Assembly: GCA_012735355.1 (NCBI GenBank)
Contig: JAAYHP010000576.1
Coordinates: forward strand, 1-11,116
DNA length: 11,116 nt
Direction of reading: 5' to 3'
Origin: Lysinibacillus sp.
Lineage (GTDB): Bacteria > Bacillota > Bacilli > Bacillales_A > Planococcaceae
In this document: in pieces, positions 1 through 9,150 of the stretch
Layout of the letters: each line of letters starts with the position of its first letter
Position numbering within the stretch: the first letter of the stretch is position 1
Notes under the pieces: model-generated
What the model was told of the DNA's origin: nothing
The model's input: only the letters and a program-made list of their open reading frames with translations
The model's database searches: none
Made by a program: the position numbers and the translations under genes

Positions 1-54
1 ATATGGAGATTTGAGTTAAGTAATAAATGAAGAAACAAATAATAATAATTTTTT

Positions 55-98
55 TGTGAAATAATGGGTTTTAACCATATATTCTCAATTATTTCACA
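55..98. promoter_or_regulatory. Inverted repeat with Rex/ResD-like half-sites upstream of cydA
   Basis: TGTGAAATAAT at 55-65 is matched by its exact reverse complement at 88-98, with 22 bases between. Each arm carries a TTGTGAA/TTCACA element resembling one half of the Bacillus Rex operator (TTGTGAAATAATTTCACAA as I recall it). The left arm (TTTGTGAAAT, 53-62) also resembles a ResD box. Both regulators are known to control cyd in B. subtilis. The wide spacing, with half-site starts about three helical turns apart, is unlike a simple 18-base operator. It could be two half-sites bridged by a looped protein, or an RNA stem of an upstream transcript. Regulator identity is inferred. Confidence 0.5.
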
Positions 99-130
99 TT
101 TAGAACACAGAATAGACATAGTTTTCAATA

Positions 131-171
131 TTGACACAGTATTAACACATTATTGTGATGGATTGTTCAAA
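131..171 (+). promoter_or_regulatory. Candidate cyd operon promoter overlapping a TTGTGA motif
   Basis: TTGACA at 131-136 is a perfect -35 element, followed after 17 bases by TGTGAT at 154-159, a 4/6 match to the -10 consensus. This would start transcription near 166 and leave a leader of roughly 95 bases. The -10 lies inside TTGTGATGGATTGTTCAA (153-170), whose left half matches the Rex half-site and whose right half matches poorly; a redox repressor bound there would block polymerase. An alternative -10, TATAAT at 202-207, has no good -35 partner. The region 1-261 contains no CG dinucleotide, so no canonical CcpA cre site is present. Confidence 0.4.
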
Positions 172-246
172 AATTAAAAACCTATCTTAGTATAACAAAA
201 CTATAATATTTATAAACATAATTTATTTGAAGTTGAAAACAACAAT

Positions 247-264
247 AAGGAGGATATAAATGTG
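247..264 (+). promoter_or_regulatory. Ribosome binding site and GTG start of cydA
   Basis: AAGGAGG at 247-253 lies 8 bases before GTG at 262-264. An ATG at 260-262 overlaps the GTG by one base but is out of frame and reaches TAG at 278-280 after six codons (MWMYFY). The GTG frame gives the family N-terminus (LLLARIQYA), so GTG is the start of cydA. Confidence 0.85.
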
Positions 265-1653
265 GATGTACTTTTATTAGCACGTATACAGTATGCAATC
301 ACAACAGTATTCCACTTTTTCTTTGTTCCATTGTCCATTGGAATAATCTTTTTAGTGGCAATAATGGAAACGCTTTATGTTGTAAAGAAAAAAGAAATTT
401 ATTTAGAAATGTCTAAGTTTTGGGGGAAAGTCTTTTTATTATCTTTTGCGATTGGTGTCGTCACAGGGATTTTACAAGAATTCCAATTCGGTATGAACTG
501 GTCTGAATATTCTCGGTTCATGGGTGACGTATTTGGAGCACCATTAGCCGTGGAAGCATTACTTGCATTCTTTATGGAATCGACTTTTATTGGGGTATGG
601 ATTTTCGGTAGAGATAAGTTACCTAAATGGATGATAGCAGCTTCAGCCTGGCTTGTAAGTATCGGTACGATGTTGTCAGCTCTTTGGATATTAGCTGCCA
701 ATTCCTTCATGCAGGAGCCAGTTGGATTTGAAATTATAGATGGTAAAGCGGTTTTAACCGATTTTATGGCTCTTTTAACAAATCCTCAATTGCTTGTTGA
801 GTTCCCACATACAATATTTGGGGCTCTAGCAACAGGTGCATTTGTTGTAGCAGGAATTAGTGCTTATAACTTTATGAAAAAACGCCATCTAGATTTTTTC
901 CGTAAGTCTTTCAATATGGCAATGGTTGTTGCTTTAATTAGTGGATTCGGAATCGCTTTTAGCGGGCACGACCAAGCAAAGCATTTAATGGAATCTCAAC
1001 CGATGAAAATGGCTGCTAGTGAAGGGCTTTGGGAAGATAGTGAAGACCCAGCAGACTGGACTTTAATTGCGGACATAGATGTAGAAAATCAAGAAAATAA
1101 TTGGCAAATTGATATTCCGTATGCTTTAAGTTATTTAGCTTACGGGAAGTTTGAAGGAGCCGTACCAGGGATGCTTAGTCTTCAACAAGAGTATGAAGAA
1201 AAATACGGAGAGGGTAATTATATTCCACCAGTAAAAACTGTTTTCTGGAGTTTCCGTATTATGGCTGGCTTCGGTGGATTAATGGTTCTTATTAGTATGT
1301 TAGGTTTATGGTATAGCTATCGTCGGACAATTGAACAGAAAACATGGTTCTTAAAAGCGTTAGTTGTTTCTATCGCGATTCCATTCATTGCGAATACAGC
1401 AGGATGGATTATGACTGAAATCGGAAGACAACCTTGGACAGTGATGGGGTATTATACGACGGCTCAATCGGTGTCACCAAATGTGACAGCGGGACAAGTG
1501 TTGTTCTCAACAATCTCCTTTACATCGGCTTACGTTATTTTAGCGATTGTCATGATTTACATGACTGCGAGAGTTGCGAAACGTGGTCCATATGTAGAAC
1601 AGATAACGGATGAAAATGTTGACTTACTAAGCAAGGAGGCGTTTAAATCGTGA
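262..1653 (+). CDS. cydA: Cytochrome bd ubiquinol/menaquinol oxidase subunit I (CydA)
   Basis: This is the haem-bearing catalytic subunit of cytochrome bd, which oxidises quinol in the membrane and reduces O2 to water without pumping protons. The 463-residue protein has about nine hydrophobic segments. Family ligands are visible: His18 (E. coli His19, haem b595), His183 in FPHTIFGALATGAF (E. coli His186, haem b558) and Met334 in SFRIM (E. coli Met393). Glu98 and Glu106 in EALLAFFMEST match the proton-path glutamates. The quinol-binding Q-loop begins at KMAASEGLWE (Lys249, Glu254) and GRQPW lies at 388-392. It is about 60 residues shorter than the E. coli protein, as expected for the short-Q-loop form of Firmicutes. 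The start is GTG 262 behind a strong ribosome binding site. It overlaps cydB by 4 bases. Confidence 0.97.
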   Translation: MDVLLLARIQYAITTVFHFFFVPLSIGIIFLVAIMETLYVVKKKEIYLEMSKFWGKVFLLSFAIGVVTGILQEFQFGMNWSEYSRFMGDVFGAPLAVEALLAFFMESTFIGVWIFGRDKLPKWMIAASAWLVSIGTMLSALWILAANSFMQEPVGFEIIDGKAVLTDFMALLTNPQLLVEFPHTIFGALATGAFVVAGISAYNFMKKRHLDFFRKSFNMAMVVALISGFGIAFSGHDQAKHLMESQPMKMAASEGLWEDSEDPADWTLIADIDVENQENNWQIDIPYALSYLAYGKFEGAVPGMLSLQQEYEEKYGEGNYIPPVKTVFWSFRIMAGFGGLMVLISMLGLWYSYRRTIEQKTWFLKALVVSIAIPFIANTAGWIMTEIGRQPWTVMGYYTTAQSVSPNVTAGQVLFSTISFTSAYVILAIVMIYMTARVAKRGPYVEQITDENVDLLSKEAFKS

Positions 1654-2651
1654 GTTTACCAGAACTTTGGTTTATTTTAATAGCGGTATTATTTATCGGC
1701 TTCTTCTTTTTAGAAGGATTCGATTTTGGTGTAGGCATGTTAACGAGACTCCTTGCTAAAAATAAAGATGAACGGACTCAGTTGCTAACGACGATTGGAC
1801 CGTTTTGGGATGCTAACGAAGTTTGGCTAATTACAGCGGGCGGTGCGCTTTTTGCTGCCTTTCCAAACTGGTATGCAACGATGTTTAGTGGATATTATAC
1901 ATTGTTCGTTATCTTCTTATTGGCGCTCATTGCTAGAGGAGTTGCGATTGAATATATTCATCATACGGAAACAGATAAATATTTGAATCTTTGGCATTGG
2001 TGTATTGCCATCGGTAGTTTTTTATCACCCTTTTTGTTAGGCATGTTGTTCACGAGCTTAATTCAAGGGGTTCCGATTGATGAAACGATGACGATGTACG
2101 GTACGTTTTCTGACTTTGTAAATGCTTATTCTGTTGTTGGTGGACTTGCTGTTGTTTTATTAAGCCTCGTTCATGGGTTAACTTATATAGGACTTCGAAC
2201 GACAGGACCTGTACACGACCGAGCTCTTTCGTTATTGAATAAAGTGTATGTTGTGTTATTCATTGGTTTAGTTGTCTTTGCAGCACTTACGTATGTTTCA
2301 ACAGATTTATTTATCGTTAGACCTTTAGCTACACCAATACTATTAGGTGCTGTAGTTTTAACTACTATACTCGGCATTATCTTTGCGAATAAAAGAAGAG
2401 AAGGATTAGCATTTACGATGTCCGGGTTAAGTATTGTATTTACAGTTGCAATGCTATTTATCGGTTTATTCCCACGAGTAATGATTAGCACTATCGATCC
2501 GGCATTTAATTTAACGATTGATAATGCGGCTAGTGGAGAGTATACCCTATCTGTTATGACGAAGGTAGCTGTTACATTATTACCATTCGTACTTGGTTAT
2601 CAAATCTGGAGTTATTACGTATTCCGTAAACGTATACATCCAAAAAATTAG
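1650..2651 (+). CDS. cydB: Cytochrome bd oxidase subunit II (CydB)
   Basis: CydB is the non-catalytic membrane partner of CydA and stabilises the haem sites. The 333-residue protein has about nine hydrophobic segments. Family motifs are LEGFDFGVGML at 21-31 and the block running from GPFWDANEVW (50-59) to ITAGGALFAAFP (61-72). These are the most conserved parts of CydB. It starts at GTG 1650, overlapping the cydA stop as GTGA, with AAGGAGG at 1633-1639 inside the end of cydA. This arrangement favours translational coupling and equal output of the two subunits. The stop at 2649-2651 is 8 bases before cydD. Confidence 0.96.
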   Translation: MSLPELWFILIAVLFIGFFFLEGFDFGVGMLTRLLAKNKDERTQLLTTIGPFWDANEVWLITAGGALFAAFPNWYATMFSGYYTLFVIFLLALIARGVAIEYIHHTETDKYLNLWHWCIAIGSFLSPFLLGMLFTSLIQGVPIDETMTMYGTFSDFVNAYSVVGGLAVVLLSLVHGLTYIGLRTTGPVHDRALSLLNKVYVVLFIGLVVFAALTYVSTDLFIVRPLATPILLGAVVLTTILGIIFANKRREGLAFTMSGLSIVFTVAMLFIGLFPRVMISTIDPAFNLTIDNAASGEYTLSVMTKVAVTLLPFVLGYQIWSYYVFRKRIHPKN

Positions 2652-2659
2652 GTGAGATC

Positions 2660-4393
2660 ATGATTGATCAAACATTGTTGAAATTAAAAGGAATTAAGAA
2701 GATATTTGGAATTCTTTTCATAACCGCCGTTTTGACTGGAGTTTTAACCATTGCTCAAGCAGTTAGTTTAGCGACAGTGATTACGAATTTATTTGATGGG
2801 AAAGAGCTTGAAACACAGCTTTTTCCTATCCTTTTATTTGTCCTTTTTTATACTGGAAAACATTTGTTACACTTTTTTAGAAATCGAATAATGGATCGTT
2901 ATTCGATGAAATCTGGTAGCGACATTCGTAAACAATTAAACGAGAAACTGTTCGAAATCGGACCGAATATCACCGCAAAAGAAGGTACGGGAAATATTGT
3001 TACAATGGCGTTGGAAGGAATTTCTCAAGTTGAAAATTACATTAAACTATTTTTACCAAAGATTTTTAACATGCTTGTCATTCCAACGTTTATATTCATT
3101 TATACCCTTACCCTTGATATAAGATCTGCCGTCGTTTTAGTTGTTGTTTTACCAACTTTACTGTTTTTCCTCATCATTCTTGGGAAAGCTGCTAAATACC
3201 GAGCAGATAAACAGTATAAAACGTATCAATTGTTATCCAATCATTTTGTCGATTCATTAAGAGGATTAGAAACGTTACGATTGCTAGGGTTAAGTAAGGA
3301 TTATGATCGAAATATTGAACAGGTGAGTGAACGATATCGAAAATCGACCATTGCAACGTTAGTCATTGCTTTTCTATCATCCTTTTCTCTTCAGTTTTTT
3401 ACGAGTCTATCTGTAGCGATTATTGCGCTCTTCCTTGGACTTGGTTTAATTGATGGGGAGATCACGTTATATCCCGCTCTAGTAATATTAATATTAGCCC
3501 CAGAATATTTCCAACCAATTCGCGATTTTGGTTCAGATTATCACGCAACCCTTGACGGAAAAAATGCATTAACAGAAATTCATCGAATTATCCAAACTAA
3601 AGATTTGCAAAAAAACGATGTATTACTACCAAAATGGGATGAGCATTCAACGATTTCTTTTTCGGATGTAACAGTTGTTCATGAAGAGAGGAATAAGCCA
3701 TCGGTCGAAGGGGTTTCATTTTCATGGAAAGGTTTTGGAAAAGTTGGGATCATTGGTGGTAGCGGTTCAGGGAAATCTACATTCATACAACTATTAAGCG
3801 GCTTTTTGGACCCGAATAATGGTGTAATTCAAATTAACGATCAAGAACTTTCAAGTTTAAGAAATGATAGTTGGCAAAAACAAATTTTGTACATTCCTCA
3901 AAAACCTTATATTTTTAATGATACGTTAGCGAACAATATTTCCTTTTACACACCAAATGCCACGAGAGAACAAATTGGACGAGCTTGTGAACTGGCAGGT
4001 CTTACTGAAATTGTAAATGCTTTACCGAATGGACTGGACGAAGTGTTAGGGGAAAGCGGTCGCATGATTAGCGGGGGACAAGAACAGCGGGTTGCGTTAG
4101 CACGTGCTTTTTTAGATAAAGGAAGAAAAATCTTATTATTTGATGAGCCAACTGCTCATTTAGATATTGAAACGGAATATGACATAAAACAAAAAATGTT
4201 GCCACTTCTTGAAGATCGTCTCGTCTTTTTTGCTACCCATCGCCTTCATTGGATGGTTGAGATGGATTGGATTCTTGTATTAAATGAAGGAAAGCTAGTT
4301 GAAATGGGGACCCATGAGGAATTAATCAAGAAAAAGGGTCATTACTATCAATTCATTCAAGCGCAGTACAAGGAGGAGGTGGAGGAATGTTAA
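2660..4393 (+). CDS. cydD: Cytochrome bd assembly ABC exporter subunit CydD
   Basis: One half of the CydDC heterodimeric ABC transporter, required to assemble cytochrome bd. Family work describes export of cysteine and glutathione, and more recently haem transport; the substrate cannot be read from sequence. The 577-residue protein has an N-terminal exporter-type membrane domain of about six helices (roughly 15-290), then one ATPase domain: Walker A GGSGSGKST 366-374, Q-loop Gln414, signature ISGGQ 470-474, Walker B ILLFDEP 491-497 and switch His527. All nucleotide-site residues look intact. ATG at 2660 follows AGGTGAG (2650-2656), which overlaps the cydB stop and gives a short spacer. B. subtilis literature calls the gene in this position cydC; I use the E. 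coli-type name. It overlaps the next gene by 7 bases. Confidence 0.92.
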   Translation: MIDQTLLKLKGIKKIFGILFITAVLTGVLTIAQAVSLATVITNLFDGKELETQLFPILLFVLFYTGKHLLHFFRNRIMDRYSMKSGSDIRKQLNEKLFEIGPNITAKEGTGNIVTMALEGISQVENYIKLFLPKIFNMLVIPTFIFIYTLTLDIRSAVVLVVVLPTLLFFLIILGKAAKYRADKQYKTYQLLSNHFVDSLRGLETLRLLGLSKDYDRNIEQVSERYRKSTIATLVIAFLSSFSLQFFTSLSVAIIALFLGLGLIDGEITLYPALVILILAPEYFQPIRDFGSDYHATLDGKNALTEIHRIIQTKDLQKNDVLLPKWDEHSTISFSDVTVVHEERNKPSVEGVSFSWKGFGKVGIIGGSGSGKSTFIQLLSGFLDPNNGVIQINDQELSSLRNDSWQKQILYIPQKPYIFNDTLANNISFYTPNATREQIGRACELAGLTEIVNALPNGLDEVLGESGRMISGGQEQRVALARAFLDKGRKILLFDEPTAHLDIETEYDIKQKMLPLLEDRLVFFATHRLHWMVEMDWILVLNEGKLVEMGTHEELIKKKGHYYQFIQAQYKEEVEEC

Positions 4394-6153
4394 AACCGTT
4401 ATTCGATATATGGAATCACTCGTGGATTCGCCCTTATGTGAAAGACAATAAAAAACTATTTATTTTCGTCATTGTTTTAGGGGTGCTAACGATGGTTAGC
4501 GCAGGGGCATTAATGTTTACATCCGGATATTTAATTTCCAAATCGTCCACCCAACCTTATAATATTTTAATGGTTTACGTTCCTATTGTGTTAGTGCGAG
4601 CATTCGGAATTGCAAGGCCAGTTTTTGGCTATTTCGAAAAACTAATTAGTCATAACTTTGTGTTGAAAATTTTATCTAAAATGCGGGTTCGCCTGTATCA
4701 ACACCTTGAACCGCAAAGTTTAACTTTAAAATCCCGGTTTAAAACGGGGGATCTATTAGGAATTTTGGCGGATGATTTAGAGCATTTGCAAAATTTGTAT
4801 TTAAAAACGATCTTTCCAACATTAGTCGCTTTAGTTCTTTATGTTTTAATCGTTCTTTCTTTAGGATTCTTTTCAATTCCCTTCGCACTACTGATGCTAG
4901 GCATTTTCTTTTTATTAGTTGTGATCGTTCCACTACTAAGCTTACTCGCTAATCAAAAAGGCCAAATGGAAATGAAAAGGATTCGAACGAGGCTCTATGG
5001 AAAATTAACCGATACTGTAATGGGTTTAAGCGATGTGAAAATAAGCGGTCGGCAAAAAGACTTCCTTACAGCCTATGAAAAAGATGAAAGAGAATATGAT
5101 TTTCAAGAAATGAAACTGGAACGATTTCATCACTTACGAGACTTTTTCCTTCAATGTACCGTTGCCGTTGTTGTTCTATTAATGATCTTGTTTGTAAGTA
5201 ATCAAGTGGAGTTGGGCGTCTTTAGTCATTTATGGATTGCGGCTTTTATTCTTGTTGTCTTTCCAGTAATGGAGGCCTTCACACCAATCCCAAAAGCAAT
5301 AACTGATTTAACGAATTATGATACATCTTTAAAACGTATTCAACAAGTAGAACATACCGGTGTTGATTTACAAGAAACTGATTCAAAGTATTTACAACAG
5401 TTGAAAGCTCAATACCATTTTACTGTATCCTTTGAAGATGTGTACTTTCGTTATATAGAGGATTCAAAAATGGTGTTAAAGGGATTGAATTTACAAATTT
5501 GCCAAGGGGAAAAAATTGCAATTCTCGGAAAAAGTGGAGCGGGAAAGAGTACTATTGCAAAACTGTTGCTCGGTTCTGTCATACCAACAAATGGTGCAGT
5601 AAAAATCAATGATATTAAAACTTATAATATAGCCCGAGATATTCACGAATGGGTTTCTGTATTACATCAAAAACCTCATTTGTTTAATTCAACGGTGATG
5701 AATAATATTCGCCTTGGAAACATTCATGCGTCGGATGAAGAGGTGAAGGAAGTGGCTAAACAAGTACAGCTTCACGATTATATCGAGTCCCTTCCAAATG
5801 GTTATAATACAAAAATTCAAGAATTAGGGGAGCGTTTTTCTGGAGGAGAACGTCAACGAATAGCTTTAGCACGAATATTGTTGCAAAAAACGCCGATTGT
5901 GATTTTAGATGAACCGACCGTCGGATTAGATTCGATTACCGAAAGGAAATTGCTTGATACAATCTTTAAAAGTTTGGAAGGAAAAACGATAATTTTTATT
6001 ACCCATCATTTAATCGGTGTAGAATTAATGGACCGGGTCATTTTTATTGAAGACGGTAATATAGAAATGGAAGGTTCTCATGGAGAGTTGTTGCAATCAG
6101 CAGAAAGATATAAAGCTTTATACAAAATGGACCGTCCCTTTAATATTTCGTGA
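4387..6153 (+). CDS. cydC: Cytochrome bd assembly ABC exporter subunit CydC
   Basis: Partner half of the CydDC exporter. The 588-residue protein has a membrane domain of about six helices (roughly 24-300), then an ATPase domain: Walker A GKSGAGKST 381-389, Q-loop Gln428, signature FSGGE 484-488, Walker B IVILDEP 504-510 (Asp508, Glu509) and switch His540. The site is complete, so the heterodimer should have two competent ATP sites. ATG 4387 lies inside the end of cydD (stop at 4391-4393) behind a purine-rich stretch whose GGAGGT (4375-4380) is 6 bases from the start, consistent with coupled translation. It is the last gene of the operon, with hairpins 35 to 140 bases downstream. B. subtilis naming swaps cydC and cydD. 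Confidence 0.92.
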   Translation: MLKPLFDIWNHSWIRPYVKDNKKLFIFVIVLGVLTMVSAGALMFTSGYLISKSSTQPYNILMVYVPIVLVRAFGIARPVFGYFEKLISHNFVLKILSKMRVRLYQHLEPQSLTLKSRFKTGDLLGILADDLEHLQNLYLKTIFPTLVALVLYVLIVLSLGFFSIPFALLMLGIFFLLVVIVPLLSLLANQKGQMEMKRIRTRLYGKLTDTVMGLSDVKISGRQKDFLTAYEKDEREYDFQEMKLERFHHLRDFFLQCTVAVVVLLMILFVSNQVELGVFSHLWIAAFILVVFPVMEAFTPIPKAITDLTNYDTSLKRIQQVEHTGVDLQETDSKYLQQLKAQYHFTVSFEDVYFRYIEDSKMVLKGLNLQICQGEKIAILGKSGAGKSTIAKLLLGSVIPTNGAVKINDIKTYNIARDIHEWVSVLHQKPHLFNSTVMNNIRLGNIHASDEEVKEVAKQVQLHDYIESLPNGYNTKIQELGERFSGGERQRIALARILLQKTPIVILDEPTVGLDSITERKLLDTIFKSLEGKTIIFITHHLIGVELMDRVIFIEDGNIEMEGSHGELLQSAERYKALYKMDRPFNIS

Positions 6154-6187
6154 TTTATTAAAAGGGAAAGAATCACAATACTAAAAT

Positions 6188-6228
6188 AAGAGTATCGTCC
6201 CTCTATTGATTAGATGGAAGATACTCTT
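6188..6228. terminator. Long hairpin between cydC and the convergent ABC-F gene
   Basis: AAGAGTATC (6188-6196) pairs perfectly with GATACTCTT (6220-6228). The interior extends the stem with 6198-6205 against 6211-6218, leaving a five-base loop and only two mismatches. On the + strand it is followed by TTAATT, a weak U-run. On the - strand the stem is followed by ATTTTAG, a better one. It may terminate - strand transcripts arriving from the ABC-F gene, or stabilise the 3' end of the cyd mRNA. Confidence 0.5.
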
Positions 6229-6254
6229 TAATTCACAATATTTTTCAACAAATT

Positions 6255-6291
6255 AAAGGCTTAGTTCATTTGGAGAACTAGGTCCTTTTTT
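6255..6291 (+). terminator. Rho-independent terminator of the cyd operon
   Basis: TAGTTC (6262-6267) pairs with GAACTA (6275-6280). The stem continues outward through C6260-G6282, then AAAGG (6255-6259) against CCTTT (6284-6288) with one bulged base (6283). The loop is seven bases. Six T residues follow at 6286-6291. This is the best + strand terminator in the window and lies about 100 bases after the cydC stop. On the opposite strand the stem is followed by AATTTG, so it may also work weakly for the ABC-F gene. Confidence 0.8.
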
Positions 6292-6348
6292 GTAGTGATC
6301 ATTACCTCAATGGTTGTACCGCTAGATGCAAAAATTAACGTTAAGATT

Positions 6349-7977
<1,629 letters not shown>

Positions 7978-7981
7978 TCAC

Positions 7982-8021
7982 GTGTAAAAGATAGAATCAC
8001 TTATTACATCAACTTTTACAC
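7982..8021 (-). promoter_or_regulatory. Hairpin in the 5' leader of the ABC-F gene
   Basis: GTGTAAAAG (7982-7990) and CTTTTACAC (8013-8021) form a perfect 9-base inverted repeat with a 22-base loop. With the promoter at 8031-8059, the stem begins within a few bases of the predicted transcript 5' end and ends about 14 bases before the ribosome binding site. No U-run follows, so it is not a terminator. A 5' stem often protects mRNA from decay; it could also be an operator in DNA. Function is unknown. Confidence 0.45.
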
Positions 8022-8030
8022 AATGCTTCC

Positions 8031-8059
8031 ATTATATCATAAGTGGGTAAAATTGTTAT
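8031..8059 (-). promoter_or_regulatory. Sigma-A type promoter for the ABC-F gene
   Basis: Read on the - strand, TATAAT at 8036-8031 is a perfect -10 element with an upstream TG at the extended -10 position (TGATATAAT). ATAACA at 8059-8054 is a 4/6 match to the -35 consensus at 17-base spacing. The predicted start is near 8024, giving a leader of about 70 bases. Confidence 0.65.
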
Positions 8060-8073
8060 AGTAAGTATTCATT

Positions 8074-8090
8074 CTACAACCTTGTAGGTT
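8074..8090. promoter_or_regulatory. Palindrome between divergent promoters, possible operator
   Basis: CTACAA (8074-8079) and TTGTAG (8082-8087) form a perfect inverted repeat around CC. An overlapping repeat, AACCT (8078-8082) with AGGTT (8086-8090), shares the same bases. The site lies just upstream of the -35 regions of both divergent promoters, a typical place for a regulator to act on both. I do not recognise the regulator; the spacing does not match the TACANNTGTA box of BlaI/CopY repressors. Confidence 0.3.
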
Positions 8091-8106
8091 AATTTCTGAC
8101 TTAAAA

Positions 8107-8135
8107 TGATTCTTTGTACATTTCTGTTGTATAAT
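8107..8135 (+). promoter_or_regulatory. Promoter for the lipoprotein gene, possibly also recQ
   Basis: TATAAT at 8130-8135 is a perfect -10 element about 30 bases before the lipoprotein start codon. The -35 is weak: TGATTC at 8107-8112 with 17-base spacing. The transcript would start near 8142, just before the GGAGGA ribosome binding site at 8154-8159. Confidence 0.5.
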
Positions 8136-8164
8136 AATGAAAGTGATTTTTTCGGAGGATTCTT

Positions 8165-9130
8165 ATGAAGAAGTTTATATTTCTATTCTGTTTAGTTCTA
8201 TTAGCCGGCTGTTCTAGCGACGTTTCCGTTTATAGTACGTATGAACAACAAGAGAAAGTTGTAAAAGAAGAAGTGTTATCTCCAGAAGTAACTATTTACG
8301 GTGTGAATGACTCTAGTAAAGGGTATGTTATTGATGTTGAGAAACATAAAAAGTGGATTGTGACAATGGCAATTAGTGTAGCAGGACATGCAAACGTATT
8401 GGTAGAAACATCAATGGGGCAAATTGTTAAAGGTGAAATTGTAGCAGTGGATGAAGTAAATAATATAGCTATCATTTTTACAAAATTGACTAGTGATATT
8501 ACGCCGCTCAATTTATCGAAAGAAAATATAGAAGAAAATCTATCTCCTCAAAATGCTTTAAGTGAGGCAATCATCAATAAAGATGGCGAATTACTAGGAA
8601 TAGTTACCGTTGTTCGAAAGGACGAAGAGTTTCAAAAGCTACTATTAGATAGTGGTAGGATTCAAACGCTATTAACGAAAGCGAAGGAGAATCCTATACA
8701 TTTTAAAGATCGACTTTCTTCTAGCTCCTATTTTAAAGACTTTCCAAAAGTGAATTACAATCCTTCCAATATTATAAATGAATACGATAAACCAACTTTC
8801 ACCTATAATCCCGATGAATTGTATGCATTTATAACCGACTTCCAAAAAGCATTAAACCAATATTTTGAAGAAGGGGATTTAACAATTTTAAAAACATACA
8901 TTGCTTCCGATGATTTGCTTCACACGATTCAACAAATTGCAGAAAGCGATTCCGGGTTGAAACAATTTGGAGAAATCGATTTTACATCAAGTGTCGTTAA
9001 TGATTTTCAATATGTTGTGGAGGGTAAAACGACATTACTAGTCGATGAAGAAGTAGGAGAGTTGAAAGGAACATATAAGTGTATTTTAATGGACGGTGAA
9101 TGGAAACTCGTATCAGCATATTATGAATAA
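8165..9130 (+). CDS. Lipoprotein with inactive trypsin-like domain and TcaA-like C-terminal domain
   Basis: A predicted 321-residue surface lipoprotein. Residues 1-16 are a signal peptide ending in lipobox LAGC, with Cys16 as the lipidated residue. Residues about 42-150 follow the HtrA/trypsin pattern (YGVNDSSKGYVID, WIVTMAISVAG, VKGEIVAVDEVNNIAII, INKDGELLGIV), but the catalytic positions appear changed: Ile70 for His, Asn100 for Asp, and Leu132 or a neighbour for Ser. The stretch between the last two is also short. It should therefore not cleave proteins. Residues about 215-320 resemble the NTF2-like domain at the end of TcaA/YvbJ envelope proteins, ending GEWKLVSAYYE. This assignment is by pattern and less certain. 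ATG 8165 follows GGAGGA by 5 bases. recQ starts 48 bases downstream. The role is unknown; envelope sensing or binding is possible. Confidence 0.75.
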   Translation: MKKFIFLFCLVLLAGCSSDVSVYSTYEQQEKVVKEEVLSPEVTIYGVNDSSKGYVIDVEKHKKWIVTMAISVAGHANVLVETSMGQIVKGEIVAVDEVNNIAIIFTKLTSDITPLNLSKENIEENLSPQNALSEAIINKDGELLGIVTVVRKDEEFQKLLLDSGRIQTLLTKAKENPIHFKDRLSSSSYFKDFPKVNYNPSNIINEYDKPTFTYNPDELYAFITDFQKALNQYFEEGDLTILKTYIASDDLLHTIQQIAESDSGLKQFGEIDFTSSVVNDFQYVVEGKTTLLVDEEVGELKGTYKCILMDGEWKLVSAYYE

Positions 9131-9150
9131 TTAATTGGAAAATAAGTTTT

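Noticed and set aside
1..30. An open + strand frame from the window edge to TGA at 28-30 that could be the end of an upstream gene.
   Set aside because: Only nine codons and another frame is also open briefly, so nothing supports coding.
1..261. CcpA (cre) site expected upstream of cyd by analogy with B. subtilis.
   Set aside because: The region has no CG dinucleotide, which lies at the centre of the cre consensus.
399..710. A - strand open frame of 103 codons inside cydA.
   Set aside because: It lies antisense to a well-conserved gene, has no family features, and is explained by codon bias of cydA. The same holds for the antisense frames at 2183-2491, 4739-4933, 8296-8511, 9667-9879, 10086-10436, 10366-10599 and 10720-11001, and for the + strand frame 6504-6794 inside the ABC-F gene.
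6335..6344. Perfect 10-base palindrome TTAACGTTAA just after the ABC-F stop codon.
   Set aside because: It has no loop, so it cannot form a terminator hairpin as it stands, and such AT-rich palindromes are common by chance.
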